A stretch of 64,000 nucleotides of DNA from Lysobacter changpingensis (GTDB lineage Bacteria > Pseudomonadota > Gammaproteobacteria > Xanthomonadales > Xanthomonadaceae): contig NZ_JADWPE010000002.1 of NCBI RefSeq assembly GCF_017308985.1, positions 62,001 through 126,000 on the forward strand, read 5' to 3'. Below are positions 1-8,162 of the stretch, in pieces. The notes under the pieces are model-generated. The model did no database searches and was not told where the DNA came from. It saw only the letters and a program-made list of their open reading frames with translations. Positions within the stretch are counted from its first letter, which is position 1; every line of letters begins with the position of its first letter. The position numbers and the translations under genes are program-made.

Positions 1-378
1 GCGGCCGAAGGCGATCGCTCGGAGAACGCCGAGTACACCTACCGCAAGAAGCAACTCGCTGAGATCGACCGTCGCGTGCGCTACCTGTCCAAGCGCGTGC
101 CGGCGCTGCGCGTGGTCGATACCGTGCCGAGCGATCCGGATGCGGTGTTCTTCGGCGCGCGCGTGGAGATCGAGAACGTCGCCAGCGGCGAAACGCAGCG
201 CTACCGCATCGTCGGCCCCGACGAGACCGACGCGAAGGCCGGCTGGATCAGCATCGACTCGCCGCTCGCGCGCGCCATGCTGAAGAAGCGGCTGGACGAC
301 GAGTTCGAGGCGATGCTGCCCGGCGGCGCGGCACGTTTCGTGATCGTCGAGGTGGCCTACGACGATGCCGCCGGCTGA
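1..378 (+). CDS. greB: Transcription elongation factor GreB (5' truncated by window edge)
   Basis: The reading frame is open from base 1, so the N-terminus lies outside the window; about 125 residues of the usual ~160 remain. The first residues ([20 protein letters not shown]) are the end of the GreA/GreB coiled-coil domain, and the [12 protein letters not shown] stretch that follows is typical of GreB rather than GreA. The rest is the FKBP-like C-terminal domain, with the GPDETD and SPLARAML motifs. GreB binds the RNA polymerase secondary channel and stimulates cleavage of backtracked transcripts. The stop overlaps the start of the next gene by 14 bases, suggesting coupled translation. Confidence 0.93.
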   Translation, partial: AAEGDRSENAEYTYRKKQLAEIDRRVRYLSKRVPALRVVDTVPSDPDAVFFGARVEIENVASGETQRYRIVGPDETDAKAGWISIDSPLARAMLKKRLDDEFEAMLPGGAARFVIVEVAYDDAAG

Positions 379-847
379 CGCGATCGTCCTGCGCGACGCG
401 ACCGCCGACGATGCCGCGGCGATCAGCGCGCTCGTGATCGCATCGACGCGACGCTGGATCGCGCCCGACTGCACGGACGACGGCATCGCGATGCTGGTCG
501 ACTCGATGGTCCCGGCACGCATCGAGGAGCGCCTGCGCGAAGGGCATCGCCACGTGGTCGCGGAGCAGGTCGCCCCGCACCACGGCACCCGCATCGTCGG
601 CGTCGCGGTGCTGCGGCTTCCCTCGCACCTGTACCACCTGTTCGTGGCCGACGACATGCAACGGCGCGGTATCGCGCGGCGCCTGTGGCAGGCCGTGCGA
701 TACCACGCGGCGCCCGATGCGCCGGTGACGGTGAACGCCTCGTTGCACGCGGTCGAGGCCTACCGGCGGCTCGGCTTCGAAGCCGCGGGACCGGCGCGGT
801 TCGAGCGCGGGCTGCGCTTCGTGCCGATGACCCGCGCACCGCGCTGA
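365..847 (+). CDS. GNAT-family N-acetyltransferase
   Basis: A 160-residue single-domain protein. It opens with [17 protein letters not shown], the usual beta1-alpha1 of GNAT enzymes. The acetyl-CoA pyrophosphate-binding loop is seen as [10 protein letters not shown] at about residues 99-108, followed by the late YRRLGF motif at about residues 133-138. Such enzymes transfer an acetyl group from acetyl-CoA to an amine; the substrate cannot be told from sequence. The ATG at 365 lies inside the end of greB, so the two are probably co-transcribed. The family call is firm and the function open. Confidence 0.85.
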   Translation: MPPADAIVLRDATADDAAAISALVIASTRRWIAPDCTDDGIAMLVDSMVPARIEERLREGHRHVVAEQVAPHHGTRIVGVAVLRLPSHLYHLFVADDMQRRGIARRLWQAVRYHAAPDAPVTVNASLHAVEAYRRLGFEAAGPARFERGLRFVPMTRAPR

Positions 848-881
848 CGCGCTTCGCACGCGCCTGCGGTAGCGTGTGCGC

Positions 882-2117
882 ATGGACTCCGACGACCTCC
901 AGGGCCTGCTCACGGCCATCGCCATCGGGCTGCTCATCGGCGTGGTGCGCGAACGCCAGCATCACGACGGCGGCCCGGTCGCGGCCGGCATCCGCACGCA
1001 TGCGATGGTCGCGACGGCCGCGGCGGTCGCGGCGGGGCTCGGGCCGGCGGTGCTGGTCGCGGTGGTGATCGCGGTCGGCGTCCTCGCGGTCGCCGCCTAC
1101 CTGCGAACGCGCACGGACGACCCGGGCCTCACCGGCGAGATGGCGTTGCTGGTCACCGCGACGCTGGCGGCGCTCGCGCGCACGAACGCCGCGGTGGCCG
1201 CCGCGCTCGGCGTGATCTGCGCGGCGCTGCTGTTCGCCAAGCACCCGCTGCGACGGTTCGCGCGCGACGTCGTCAGCGCGCGCGAGGTGCAGGATGCGCT
1301 GCTGCTCGCCACCTCGGCGCTGGTGATCCTGCCGCTGCTGCCGGATTCGGCGATCGATCCCTGGGGCGTGCTGGTGCCGTCGAAACTGTGGCGCCTGGTG
1401 GTGCTGGTGATGGCCGTGGGCATGCTCGGCCATGTCGCGCTGCGCGCGGTCGGCGCGCGCTGGGGGCTGCCGGTCGCGGGGTTCTTTTCCGGATTCGCAT
1501 CGTCCACCGCCGCCGTGGCGGGCTTCGGCCAGCGCACGCGCGATGCAAGCGAACTCACGGCCGGCGCGGCGTCCGCGGCACTGCTGGCGAATCTCGCCTC
1601 GTTGTTGCTGATGATCGGCATCATCGCGACCGCGGCGCCCGCGCTGTTGCGCGCGTGCGCGTGGCCGCTCGCGTCCGCGGCGGGCGTGCTGGCGTTGATG
1701 GCGGCGATCGGCCTGCGTCGCCAGGGCCAGGCGCCCACCCTGCCCGACGAACCGGAAGCGCGCGCGTTCAAGCTGAGCCACGCCTTGCTGCTGGCGCTGG
1801 TGATCGCGCTCGTGCTGGTCGTTTCGGCGTGGCTGCGCAGCGTGTTCGGCGACCTGGGCGCGCTGGCGACGGCGGTGCTGGTCGCGGTGGTGGAACTGCA
1901 TGCGGCGGCGGCGAGCATCGCGCAGCTTTCCGCGGCGGGCGGGATGACGATGGCGCACGCGCAATGGGGCGTGGCGGCGCTGCTCGCATCGAGCGCCATC
2001 GCGAAGACGGCGCTGGCGTTCGCGAGCGGGAACCGCCGCTACGGGGCGCTGGTGGGCGCCGGGTTGATCGGGATGGCGGTGGTGTGCGTGGTGGTGACGG
2101 GAAGCGTGGCGGAGTGA
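882..2117 (+). CDS. MgtC/SapB-type DUF4010 integral membrane protein
   Basis: About 411 residues, mostly hydrophobic, with roughly ten or more predicted membrane segments. The N-terminus (LLTAIAIGLLIGVVRER) and the following HAMVATAAAVAAGLG resemble the MgtC/SapB N-terminal domain. The long C-terminal half, with the GFFSGFASSTAAVAGFG motif, is typical of DUF4010. The role of this family is unknown; MgtC relatives are linked to magnesium limitation and acid survival. I chose the ATG at 882; an in-frame GTG at 876 would add two residues. The gene converges on rimO with about 39 bases between the stops. Confidence 0.8.
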   Translation: MDSDDLQGLLTAIAIGLLIGVVRERQHHDGGPVAAGIRTHAMVATAAAVAAGLGPAVLVAVVIAVGVLAVAAYLRTRTDDPGLTGEMALLVTATLAALARTNAAVAAALGVICAALLFAKHPLRRFARDVVSAREVQDALLLATSALVILPLLPDSAIDPWGVLVPSKLWRLVVLVMAVGMLGHVALRAVGARWGLPVAGFFSGFASSTAAVAGFGQRTRDASELTAGAASAALLANLASLLLMIGIIATAAPALLRACAWPLASAAGVLALMAAIGLRRQGQAPTLPDEPEARAFKLSHALLLALVIALVLVVSAWLRSVFGDLGALATAVLVAVVELHAAAASIAQLSAAGGMTMAHAQWGVAALLASSAIAKTALAFASGNRRYGALVGAGLIGMAVVCVVVTGSVAE

Positions 2118-2122
2118 TGGAA

Positions 2123-2149
2123 GGCGGTCTCGGGACGACGGCGACCGCC
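2123..2149. terminator. Possible bidirectional hairpin between convergent genes
   Basis: GGCGGTC at 2123-2129 pairs with GACCGCC at 2143-2149, between the DUF4010 gene and rimO. There is no T tract, so it is only a weak candidate terminator. Confidence 0.35.
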
Positions 2150-2156
2150 AGACGCC

Positions 2157-3488
2157 TCAATCCTCGAACGCGACCTCACCGAACAGGTCGTGCTCGTCGC
2201 TGCCCATGATTTCAACGTCGACGAATTCGCCGGGCTTCACGCCGGCCATGAACCCGTTCTGGATCTGCACCAGGCCGTCGATCTCCGGCGCGTCGTACAT
2301 CGTGCGCGCGATCGCCAGTTCGCCGTCGAGCGCGTCGACCAGGCAGCGCTGCGTCGTGCCGACCTTCGCTTCCAGCTTCGCGGCGGAGATCTCCGCCTGC
2401 TTCTCCATGAAGCGCGCGAGGCGCTCCTGCTTCACGTCCTCGGGAATCGCGTCGGGCAGCGCGTTGGCCGTGGCGCCTTCCACCGGCGAATAGGCGAACG
2501 CGCCGACGCGGTCGAGCTGCGCTTCGTCGAGGAAATCCAGCAGTTCCTCGAATTCGGCTTCGGTCTCGCCGGGGAAACCGACGATGAAGGTCGAACGGAT
2601 CGCGATGTCCGGCGCGACCGAACGCCAGCGCTGGATGCGTTCGAGCGTCTTTTCCACCGCGCCCGGACGCTTCATCAGCTTCAGCACGCGCGGGCTGGCG
2701 TGCTGGAACGGGATGTCGAGGTAGGGCAGCAGCTTGCCGTCCGCCATCAGCGCAATGATGTCGTCCACGTGCGGATACGGATACACGTAGTGCAGGCGCG
2801 TCCAGATGCCGAGTTCGGCCAGCCCTTCGCACAGCGCCTTCATGCGCGTCTGGTACGACTTGCCGCGCCATTCGCGCTCGGCGTACTTCACGTCGACGCC
2901 GTAGGCGGAGGTATCCTGCGAGATGACCAGCAGTTCCTTCACGCCGCCCATCGCGAGCTTTTCGGCTTCGCGCAGCACCTGGTCGACCGGACGACTGACG
3001 AGGTCGCCGCGCATCGACGGGATGATGCAGAAGCTGCAACGGTGATTGCAGCCTTCGGAAATCTTGAGGTACGCGTAGTGCTTCGGCGTCAGCTTGATGC
3101 CCGTGTCGGGCACCAGGTCCAGGAACGGATCGTGCTTCGGCGGCAACGCCGCGTGCACGGCGGTCATGACGCTGCCGTAATCCTGCGGGCCGCTGATCGA
3201 CAGCACGTCCGGATGCGCCTGGCGGATCTGCTCGGGCTTCTTGCCCAGGCAGCCGGTGACGATGACCTTGCCGTTCTCGGCGATCGCTTCGCCGATGGCG
3301 TCCAGCGATTCGGCCACCGCCGAGTCGATGAAGCCGCAGGTGTTGACCACGACGACGTCGGCGTCGTCGTAGGTCTGCACGATGTCGTATCCCTCCACGC
3401 GCAGCTGGGTGAGGATGCGTTCGGAATCGACCAGCGCCTTCGGGCAACCGAGGCTGACGAAACCGACTTTGGGATTGGCAAGGGACAT
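2157..3488 (-). CDS. rimO: Ribosomal protein uS12 methylthiotransferase RimO
   Basis: A 443-residue MiaB-family radical-SAM enzyme that adds a methylthio group to a conserved aspartate of ribosomal protein S12. In order: an N-terminal UPF0004 domain starting [16 protein letters not shown], with its cluster cysteines (including the TCGF motif); the radical-SAM triad CNHRCSFC at about residues 145-152; and a C-terminal TRAM domain with GEFVDVEI near the end. The length matches the family. The start at 3488 (MSLANPK) is preferred over an upstream in-frame start at 3599, because the extra 37 residues are non-conserved and encoded by an intergenic repeat. Confidence 0.95.
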   Translation of the reverse strand: MSLANPKVGFVSLGCPKALVDSERILTQLRVEGYDIVQTYDDADVVVVNTCGFIDSAVAESLDAIGEAIAENGKVIVTGCLGKKPEQIRQAHPDVLSISGPQDYGSVMTAVHAALPPKHDPFLDLVPDTGIKLTPKHYAYLKISEGCNHRCSFCIIPSMRGDLVSRPVDQVLREAEKLAMGGVKELLVISQDTSAYGVDVKYAEREWRGKSYQTRMKALCEGLAELGIWTRLHYVYPYPHVDDIIALMADGKLLPYLDIPFQHASPRVLKLMKRPGAVEKTLERIQRWRSVAPDIAIRSTFIVGFPGETEAEFEELLDFLDEAQLDRVGAFAYSPVEGATANALPDAIPEDVKQERLARFMEKQAEISAAKLEAKVGTTQRCLVDALDGELAIARTMYDAPEIDGLVQIQNGFMAGVKPGEFVDVEIMGSDEHDLFGEVAFED

Positions 3489-3498
3489 GGAGTAAACC

Positions 3499-3612
3499 GG
3501 GATTCGGGATTGGAGATTCGGGATTGGCAGAGCAACGCCGGTAGCGCATGCGCACTCGCGGCCGCGGGCCGGCGCGGTGCGCGAATCCCGAATCCCCAAT
3601 CTCGAATCCCGG
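3499..3612. repeat. Imperfect long inverted repeat (GGGATTCGGGATTGG type)
   Basis: The left arm at about 3499-3528 (GGGATTCGGGATTGGAGATT...) and the right arm at about 3582-3612 (CGAATCCCGAATCCCCAATC...) are near reverse complements separated by about 55 bases. Each arm is itself a direct repeat of a GGGATTC-containing unit. It lies between divergent rimO and the hydrolase gene and resembles dispersed extragenic palindromes of this bacterial group. Confidence 0.75.
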
Positions 3613-3673
3613 GAATTATAGCCCCGGAGCTAGAATCGTCCGGGTCCCTTCCCCCGCCGAAACTGAACAGCCC

Positions 3674-4342
3674 ATGGCCCACTGGACCGAACTGGACACC
3701 CCCCATGGCCCCGTCCGCGCCTGGCGCGCCGAGCCGGCCGGGCCGTCGCACGGCGCGGTGATCGTGCTGCAGGAGATCTTCGGCGCCAACGCCCACGTCC
3801 GCGCCGTGACCGAGCGCTTTGCCGCCGCGGGCTTCATCGCGCTCGCGCCGGCGCTTTACGACCCCGTGGCGCCCGGCATCGAGCTGGACTACGACGAGGC
3901 CGGCACCCAGCGTGGCGTGGCGCTGCGCAACGAGCTGGGCTTCGATCGCGCGGTGGACATCGTCGCCGTCGCCGCCGAGACGCTGCACGCCGAAGGCCTG
4001 CGCGCGGGCGCGGTGGGGTTCTGCTGGGGCGGCAGCGTGGCGTTCCTTGCGAACACGCGGCTCGGCCTGCCCGCGGTGTCGTACTACGGCGCGCGCACCC
4101 TGCCCTTCCTCGACGAGCCGTTGCGCGCGCCGATGATGTTCCACTTCGGCGAAACCGATTCGAGCATTCCGCCCGCAGCGATCGAACAGCATCGCCGGAA
4201 GCAGCCGCACGCGACGATCCACCTCTACGCCGGCGCCGGCCACGCGTTCAATCGCGACGTCGACAACCACGCCTATGCGCCGGCCGCCGCCGAGACGGCG
4301 TGGCGCCGCACCCTCGATTTCCTGCAGGAGAACCTGCGATGA
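3674..4342 (+). CDS. Dienelactone hydrolase family protein
   Basis: A 222-residue alpha/beta hydrolase. The dienelactone-hydrolase triad is visible: the nucleophile Cys117 in GFCWGG, Asp162 in FGETDSSIP and His190 in GAGHAF, with the accessory Glu34 in QEIFG. Family members hydrolyse dienelactone in chloroaromatic degradation, but most homologues outside such pathways have unknown ester or lactone substrates, and no catabolic genes are adjacent. The ATG at 3674 gives the usual N-terminus; the upstream open frame runs into the repeat. The stop overlaps the next start (ATGA). Confidence 0.9.
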   Translation: MAHWTELDTPHGPVRAWRAEPAGPSHGAVIVLQEIFGANAHVRAVTERFAAAGFIALAPALYDPVAPGIELDYDEAGTQRGVALRNELGFDRAVDIVAVAAETLHAEGLRAGAVGFCWGGSVAFLANTRLGLPAVSYYGARTLPFLDEPLRAPMMFHFGETDSSIPPAAIEQHRRKQPHATIHLYAGAGHAFNRDVDNHAYAPAAAETAWRRTLDFLQENLR

Positions 4343-4767
4343 ACCGCGCCGGGAATCACGGCGGCTGGCAGTTGCACGCGCAGCTCGCACAGGACACGCA
4401 TCCGGTCGCGCATCTGCGCCTGAGCGAGCTGCGGCTGATGGACGATGCGAACCATCCGTGGCTGATCCTCGTGCCGCGCGTCGCCGATGCGGTGGAGCTG
4501 GTCGATCTGGACGCCACGCAGCAGGCCGCGCTGCTGGCCGAGATCAACCTCGCCAGCCACGCGCTGCGCGCGGCGTTCAAGCCCCACAAGCTCAACGTCG
4601 CCGCGCTGGGCAACGTGGTGTCGCAGCTGCACGTGCATGTGATCGCGCGGTTCGCCGACGACATCGCCTGGCCGCGTCCGGTATGGGGCACGGCGAGCGC
4701 GAAGCCCTACACGCCCGAAGCCCTGGTCGCGCGCATCCAGCAGTTGCAGGACGCGCTGAAACAGTGA
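4339..4767 (+). CDS. HIT domain protein
   Basis: A 142-residue histidine-triad protein, a nucleotide-binding hydrolase or transferase of the Hint/Fhit type. The HIT motif is seen as QLHVHVIARF at about residues 96-105. It is preceded by PWLILVPRV and by the helix containing HKLNVAALGN, both typical of the short proteobacterial HIT family. The first histidine of the triad lies in LHVHVI; the expected last histidine is replaced by other residues, which is common in this branch. The substrate is unknown. The start overlaps the hydrolase stop, and its TGA overlaps the pxpB GTG start. Confidence 0.85.
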   Translation: MNRAGNHGGWQLHAQLAQDTHPVAHLRLSELRLMDDANHPWLILVPRVADAVELVDLDATQQAALLAEINLASHALRAAFKPHKLNVAALGNVVSQLHVHVIARFADDIAWPRPVWGTASAKPYTPEALVARIQQLQDALKQ

Positions 4768-5522
4768 GTCCGCGCGCGGCCTGCGACATCGAAGCGCTGG
4801 CCGACGATGCGTGGCTGCTGCGCTTCGGCGATCGGATCGATCCGGAGCTCAACGCGGCCGTGCACGCGATGGCGGCGCGACTGCGGGCGCGGCAGCCCGG
4901 GTGGTTGCGGGATCTGGTGCCGGCGTATGCGAGCCTCGGGGTGTTTTTCGATCCGGCGGAAGATGCGGCGCGGGTGCATGGTGAGTTGCTGGCGCTGGTC
5001 GACGAAGCATCGCCAACGGTGAGCGGGCAACGTGCATCGGGCGGCGATTGTTCGCCCCTTCCCCTGCTTGCAGGGGAGGGAGTGCCGAGACTCGTTGAGA
5101 TCCCGGTGCTCTACGGCGGCGAACACGGGTCCGACCTCGAATCCTCCGCAAGCGAACTCGGCCTTTCCCCGGCCGAACTGATCGCCCGCCACACCGCCGG
5201 CGATTACACCGTCGCGATGATCGGTTTCGCTCCCGGCTTCCCGTACCTCTCCGGCCTCGATCCCGCGCTCGCGCTGCCGCGCCTGGCGACGCCGCGCGCA
5301 CGCGTGGCCGCGGGCAGCGTCGCGATCGGTGGCGCGCAGACCGGCATCTATCCGCGCGAAAGCCCCGGCGGCTGGCGCGTGCTCGGGCGCACGCCGTGGG
5401 TGCTGTTCGATCCGGACCGCCAAGCGCCAACGCGCCTGCTGCCGGGCGACCGCGTGCGTTTCCGCGCGATCGACGCCGACGAGTTCGCGCGTCTGGGACG
5501 CGGGCAGGACACCGCATCGTGA
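4764..5522 (+). CDS. pxpB: 5-oxoprolinase subunit PxpB (KipI family)
   Basis: A 252-residue KipI/Ahs1-type protein, one of three subunits of the ATP-dependent prokaryotic 5-oxoprolinase that converts 5-oxoproline (pyroglutamate) to glutamate. Motifs include the N-terminal WLLRFGDRIDPELNAAV, then GDYTVAMIGFAPGFPYLSGL and IGGAQTGIYPRESPGGW. The GTG start at 4764 overlaps the HIT gene stop; no ATG in this frame gives a complete N-terminus. Oddly, residues about 90-108 form a non-conserved linker encoded by a palindromic GC-rich repeat. The next gene overlaps by four bases. Confidence 0.93.
   Translation: MSPRAACDIEALADDAWLLRFGDRIDPELNAAVHAMAARLRARQPGWLRDLVPAYASLGVFFDPAEDAARVHGELLALVDEASPTVSGQRASGGDCSPLPLLAGEGVPRLVEIPVLYGGEHGSDLESSASELGLSPAELIARHTAGDYTVAMIGFAPGFPYLSGLDPALALPRLATPRARVAAGSVAIGGAQTGIYPRESPGGWRVLGRTPWVLFDPDRQAPTRLLPGDRVRFRAIDADEFARLGRGQDTAS
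5051..5080 (+). repeat. Palindromic repeat inside pxpB coding sequence
   Basis: The sequence TTCGCCCCTTCCCCTGCTTG and its continuation CAGGGGAGGG contain the perfect hairpin CCCCTGCTTGCAGGGG. It closely resembles the intergenic blocks at 39580-39625 and 39780-39825 (CCCTCCCCTGCATTCGCCGG followed by GGAGGGAG). The insertion keeps the pxpB frame open. Confidence 0.7.
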
Positions 5523-6463
5523 CGCGCACCTTGCACGTCCTCGCGCCGGGACTGCTGACCACGGTGCAGGATCGCGGCCGCGGCGGCTGGCGCCATCTCG
5601 GCGTCGCGCTCGCGGGTGCGCTCGACAGCGACGCCGCATCGCTGGCCAACCGGCTCGTCGGCAACGCGGCCGACGCCGCCGTGCTCGAACTGACCCTGCG
5701 CGGGCCGACGCTGCGCTTCGATGCGCCTGCACGCGTCGCACTGGCCGGCGCGGCGACGGCCATGCGGTTCGACGGCGAATGCGTGCCCTGCGGGCGTCCG
5801 GTCGACCTTCCGGCGGGCACGCTCGAACTCGGCGCATTGCGCGGCGGCGCGCGCGCGTGGCTGGCGATCGACGGTGGCATCGATGTCGCCCCGGTGCTCG
5901 GCAGCCGCAGCACCGACCTGCGCGGCGGCTTCGGCGGGTGGGAAGGACGCGCGCTGCGTGCAGGCGACGCGCTTCCGCTCGGCGCGACGCACGCGCGCCC
6001 GATCGATGCGCCGCGCGCGCCGGCGTGGTGGATCGATCCGGCCGACGACGCCCAGCTGCCGATCCGCTATTGCCCGTCCGTGCATCCCGCCGCGACCGCC
6101 CTCGCCCGCCGCGCGTGGAGCGTCAGCGCCAGCAGCAATCGCCAGGGACTGCGGTTGCAGGGCGATGCGCTGGCGTCGACCGGCGGCGACGGCGTCTCCG
6201 AACCGGTCGCGCCCGGCACGATCCAGTTGCCTGCCGACGGCGGCCCCATCGTGCTGCTGCGCGACGCGCAGACCGTCGGCGGCTACGCGAAGCTCGGGCA
6301 CGTGGTCGCCGCCGATCTGCCGCGCCTGGCGCAGTGCGTTCCGGGACAGCCGCTGCATTTCGCGCCCGTGGACGCCGCCACCGCCCATCGGCTGGCTTGC
6401 GCGGCACGTGCGCGCATCGCCAGAATCGGCGTGATGATCGACGCGCGCCTCGCCGCGGTCTGA
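5519..6463 (+). CDS. pxpC: 5-oxoprolinase subunit PxpC (biotin-dependent carboxyltransferase-like, KipA family)
   Basis: A 314-residue KipA/Ahs2-type protein and partner of PxpB. It opens LHVLAPGLLTTVQDRGRGGW, the family signature, followed by GALDSDAASLANRLVGN. Later motifs are YCPSVHP, the SNRQGLRLQG block and the PLRD-type IVLLRDAQTVGGY near the end. The cytoplasmic PxpABC complex uses ATP to open the 5-oxoproline ring. The GTG start at 5519 overlaps the pxpB stop (GTGA), the same arrangement as at the pxpB start. An in-frame upstream ATG at 5396 would lie inside pxpB. Confidence 0.93.
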   Translation: MTRTLHVLAPGLLTTVQDRGRGGWRHLGVALAGALDSDAASLANRLVGNAADAAVLELTLRGPTLRFDAPARVALAGAATAMRFDGECVPCGRPVDLPAGTLELGALRGGARAWLAIDGGIDVAPVLGSRSTDLRGGFGGWEGRALRAGDALPLGATHARPIDAPRAPAWWIDPADDAQLPIRYCPSVHPAATALARRAWSVSASSNRQGLRLQGDALASTGGDGVSEPVAPGTIQLPADGGPIVLLRDAQTVGGYAKLGHVVAADLPRLAQCVPGQPLHFAPVDAATAHRLACAARARIARIGVMIDARLAAV

Positions 6464-6490
6464 ACCTTCCACTCTTCCTGGCGGACTCGA

Positions 6491-6655
6491 ATGAAATCCA
6501 ACATCGTCGGCGCGCTGGTGCTGGTCGTGATCGGCACCCTGTTCCTGCTGAACAACCTCGGCTTCACCGACATGAGCCTCGGCCGGCTGCTGATGACCTG
6601 GTGGCCGGCGATCCTGATCGTGGTCGGCCTGGGCATGCTGTTCAAGCGCGGCTGA
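6491..6655 (+). CDS. Small LiaI/LiaF-like membrane protein (DUF5668 type)
   Basis: A 54-residue protein with two hydrophobic segments, about residues 5-22 and 38-50, joined by a short polar loop. The first carries LFLLNNLGF, and TWWPAILIVVGLGMLFKRG follows at the C-terminus. This is the pattern of the LiaI-LiaF-like transmembrane domain, whose bacterial members take part in envelope-stress sensing or have no known role. It sits 27 bases after pxpC and 20 bases before pxpA on the same strand, so it is probably co-transcribed with them, although nothing in the protein suggests an enzymatic role in 5-oxoproline metabolism. Confidence 0.78.
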   Translation: MKSNIVGALVLVVIGTLFLLNNLGFTDMSLGRLLMTWWPAILIVVGLGMLFKRG

Positions 6656-6675
6656 GGCCGCGCGATCCCAAGCAC

Positions 6676-7431
6676 GTGGGCACGCGCATCGACTTCAATT
6701 GCGACTTGGGCGAAGGCTGCGGCGACGATGCGGCCATCCTTCCGCACGTGACCTCCGCGAGCATCGCCTGCGGCGGCCACGCGGGCGATGATGCATCGAT
6801 GCGCGAAACGCTGCGCCTGTGCCGCGCGCATGGCGTTGCGGCGGGCGCGCATCCTTCGTACGAGGATCGCGAACACTTCGGCCGGCGCGCGCTCGACGTG
6901 CCGCCCGGCGACGTGGCCCGCATGGTGCGTGGGCAGGTGCGACGCCTGCGCGTCATCGCGCAGGAGGAAGGCGTGCCGCTCGCGCACGTCAAACCGCATG
7001 GCGCGCTGTACAACGTCGCGGCGGACGATCGTGCCGTCGCCGACGCGATCGCCGCGACCGTCGCGGACATCGATCCGACGCTGGTGCTCTATGCCTTGTC
7101 GGGCTCGGCGCTGGCGGAGGCCGGCATCGCACAGGGGTTGCGCGTCGCGCATGAAGTCTTCGCCGAACGCGGCTACGACGCGCGCGGGCGGCTGCGTCCG
7201 CGCGGCACGCCCGGCGCGGTGATCGATGCGCTGGACGACTCCATCGCGCAGGTGCGACGCCTTGCGCTGCACGGCGAAGTGCTGGCCGACGATGGCCGCG
7301 TCGTGCGCCTGCGCGCCGACACGCTGTGCCTGCACGGCGATCGCGCGGACGCGGTGCAGTTCGCACGCGCCGTGCGCGAGGCGCTGGAAGCCGACGGCAT
7401 CGCGGTGCGCGCGTTCGGAGCCACCGCATGA
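6676..7431 (+). CDS. pxpA: 5-oxoprolinase subunit PxpA (LamB/YcsF family)
   Basis: A 251-residue LamB/YcsF protein, the third 5-oxoprolinase subunit. It starts IDFNCDLGEGCGDD, followed by the conserved SIACGGHAGDD, AHPSYEDREHFGRR and VKPHGALYN motifs, which carry the conserved Asp and His residues of the polysaccharide-deacetylase-like barrel. I take the GTG at 6676, because it gives the family's standard N-terminus and length and there is no suitable ATG. The TGA overlaps the next ATG. Confidence 0.94.
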   Translation: MGTRIDFNCDLGEGCGDDAAILPHVTSASIACGGHAGDDASMRETLRLCRAHGVAAGAHPSYEDREHFGRRALDVPPGDVARMVRGQVRRLRVIAQEEGVPLAHVKPHGALYNVAADDRAVADAIAATVADIDPTLVLYALSGSALAEAGIAQGLRVAHEVFAERGYDARGRLRPRGTPGAVIDALDDSIAQVRRLALHGEVLADDGRVVRLRADTLCLHGDRADAVQFARAVREALEADGIAVRAFGATA

Positions 7432-8162
7432 ACGAAGCGATCAACTACTGGCCGCTGATCGGCGTCGCATGGGTGGTGGTCGGCTTCGTGCTGCGCGCCA
7501 ATCCGGTGATCGTGGTGGTCAGCGCAGGGCTGGTGAGCGGTCTGCTGGCCGGCAAGTCGATGGGCGAACTGCTGGCGCTGCTCGGCGAAAGCTTCGTCTC
7601 CAACCGCGCGCTGCTGATGTTCGCGATGACGCTGCCGACCATTGGCCTGCTCGAACGCGCCGGCCTGCGCGAGCACGCGCTGCGCTGGATCGAAGGCTGG
7701 CGCCGGCTCACGCTGTCGCGGCTGCTTGCGGGCTACCTCGCCGCGCGGCAGGGCCTGAGCATGCTCGGCCTGATCGACATCGCCGGCCACGCGCAGACCG
7801 TGCGACCGCTGCTCGCGCCGATGGCGGAATCCGCTGCGTCCAAGCCGAACGGCGCGATCTCGCGCGACGACACGCAGAAGGTGCACGCGCTCGCCGCGGC
7901 CACCGACAACGTCGGACGTTTCTTCGGCGAGGACGTGTTCCTGGCTTTCGGCGCGGTGCTGCTGATCCAGGGCTTCTATGCCGAACACGGGATACACCTG
8001 GAGCCGTTGCAGATCGCGTTGTGGGCGCTGCCCACCGCCATCGCCGCGTTCGTGATCCACGCCGTGCGCATCGTGTTCTTCCAGCGCGGTCTCGATCGCC
8101 GCACCGCCGCGCACCGCGCCGCACAAACCAGCGGGAGCGCGCACGCCGATGCTGTCGATTGA
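7428..8162 (+). CDS. DUF969 membrane protein, probable 5-oxoproline permease component
   Basis: A 244-residue membrane protein with about five to six hydrophobic segments. The N-terminus is YWPLIGVAWVVVGFVLRANP, and residues about 100-120 read YLAARQGLSMLGLIDIAGHA, typical of DUF969. DUF969 and DUF979 are nearly always encoded side by side next to pcp and pxp genes, which led to the published idea that the pair forms a 5-oxoproline permease. Here that context is complete. The start overlaps the pxpA stop (ATGA), and the stop lies 14 bases inside the DUF979 gene. The transport role is inferred from context. Confidence 0.85.
   Translation: MNEAINYWPLIGVAWVVVGFVLRANPVIVVVSAGLVSGLLAGKSMGELLALLGESFVSNRALLMFAMTLPTIGLLERAGLREHALRWIEGWRRLTLSRLLAGYLAARQGLSMLGLIDIAGHAQTVRPLLAPMAESAASKPNGAISRDDTQKVHALAAATDNVGRFFGEDVFLAFGAVLLIQGFYAEHGIHLEPLQIALWALPTAIAAFVIHAVRIVFFQRGLDRRTAAHRAAQTSGSAHADAVD

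Noticed and set aside
423-1964. Long minus-strand open frames opposite the GNAT and DUF4010 genes
   Set aside because: Arg/His/Gln-rich low-complexity translation without family motifs; the opposite strand carries well supported genes.
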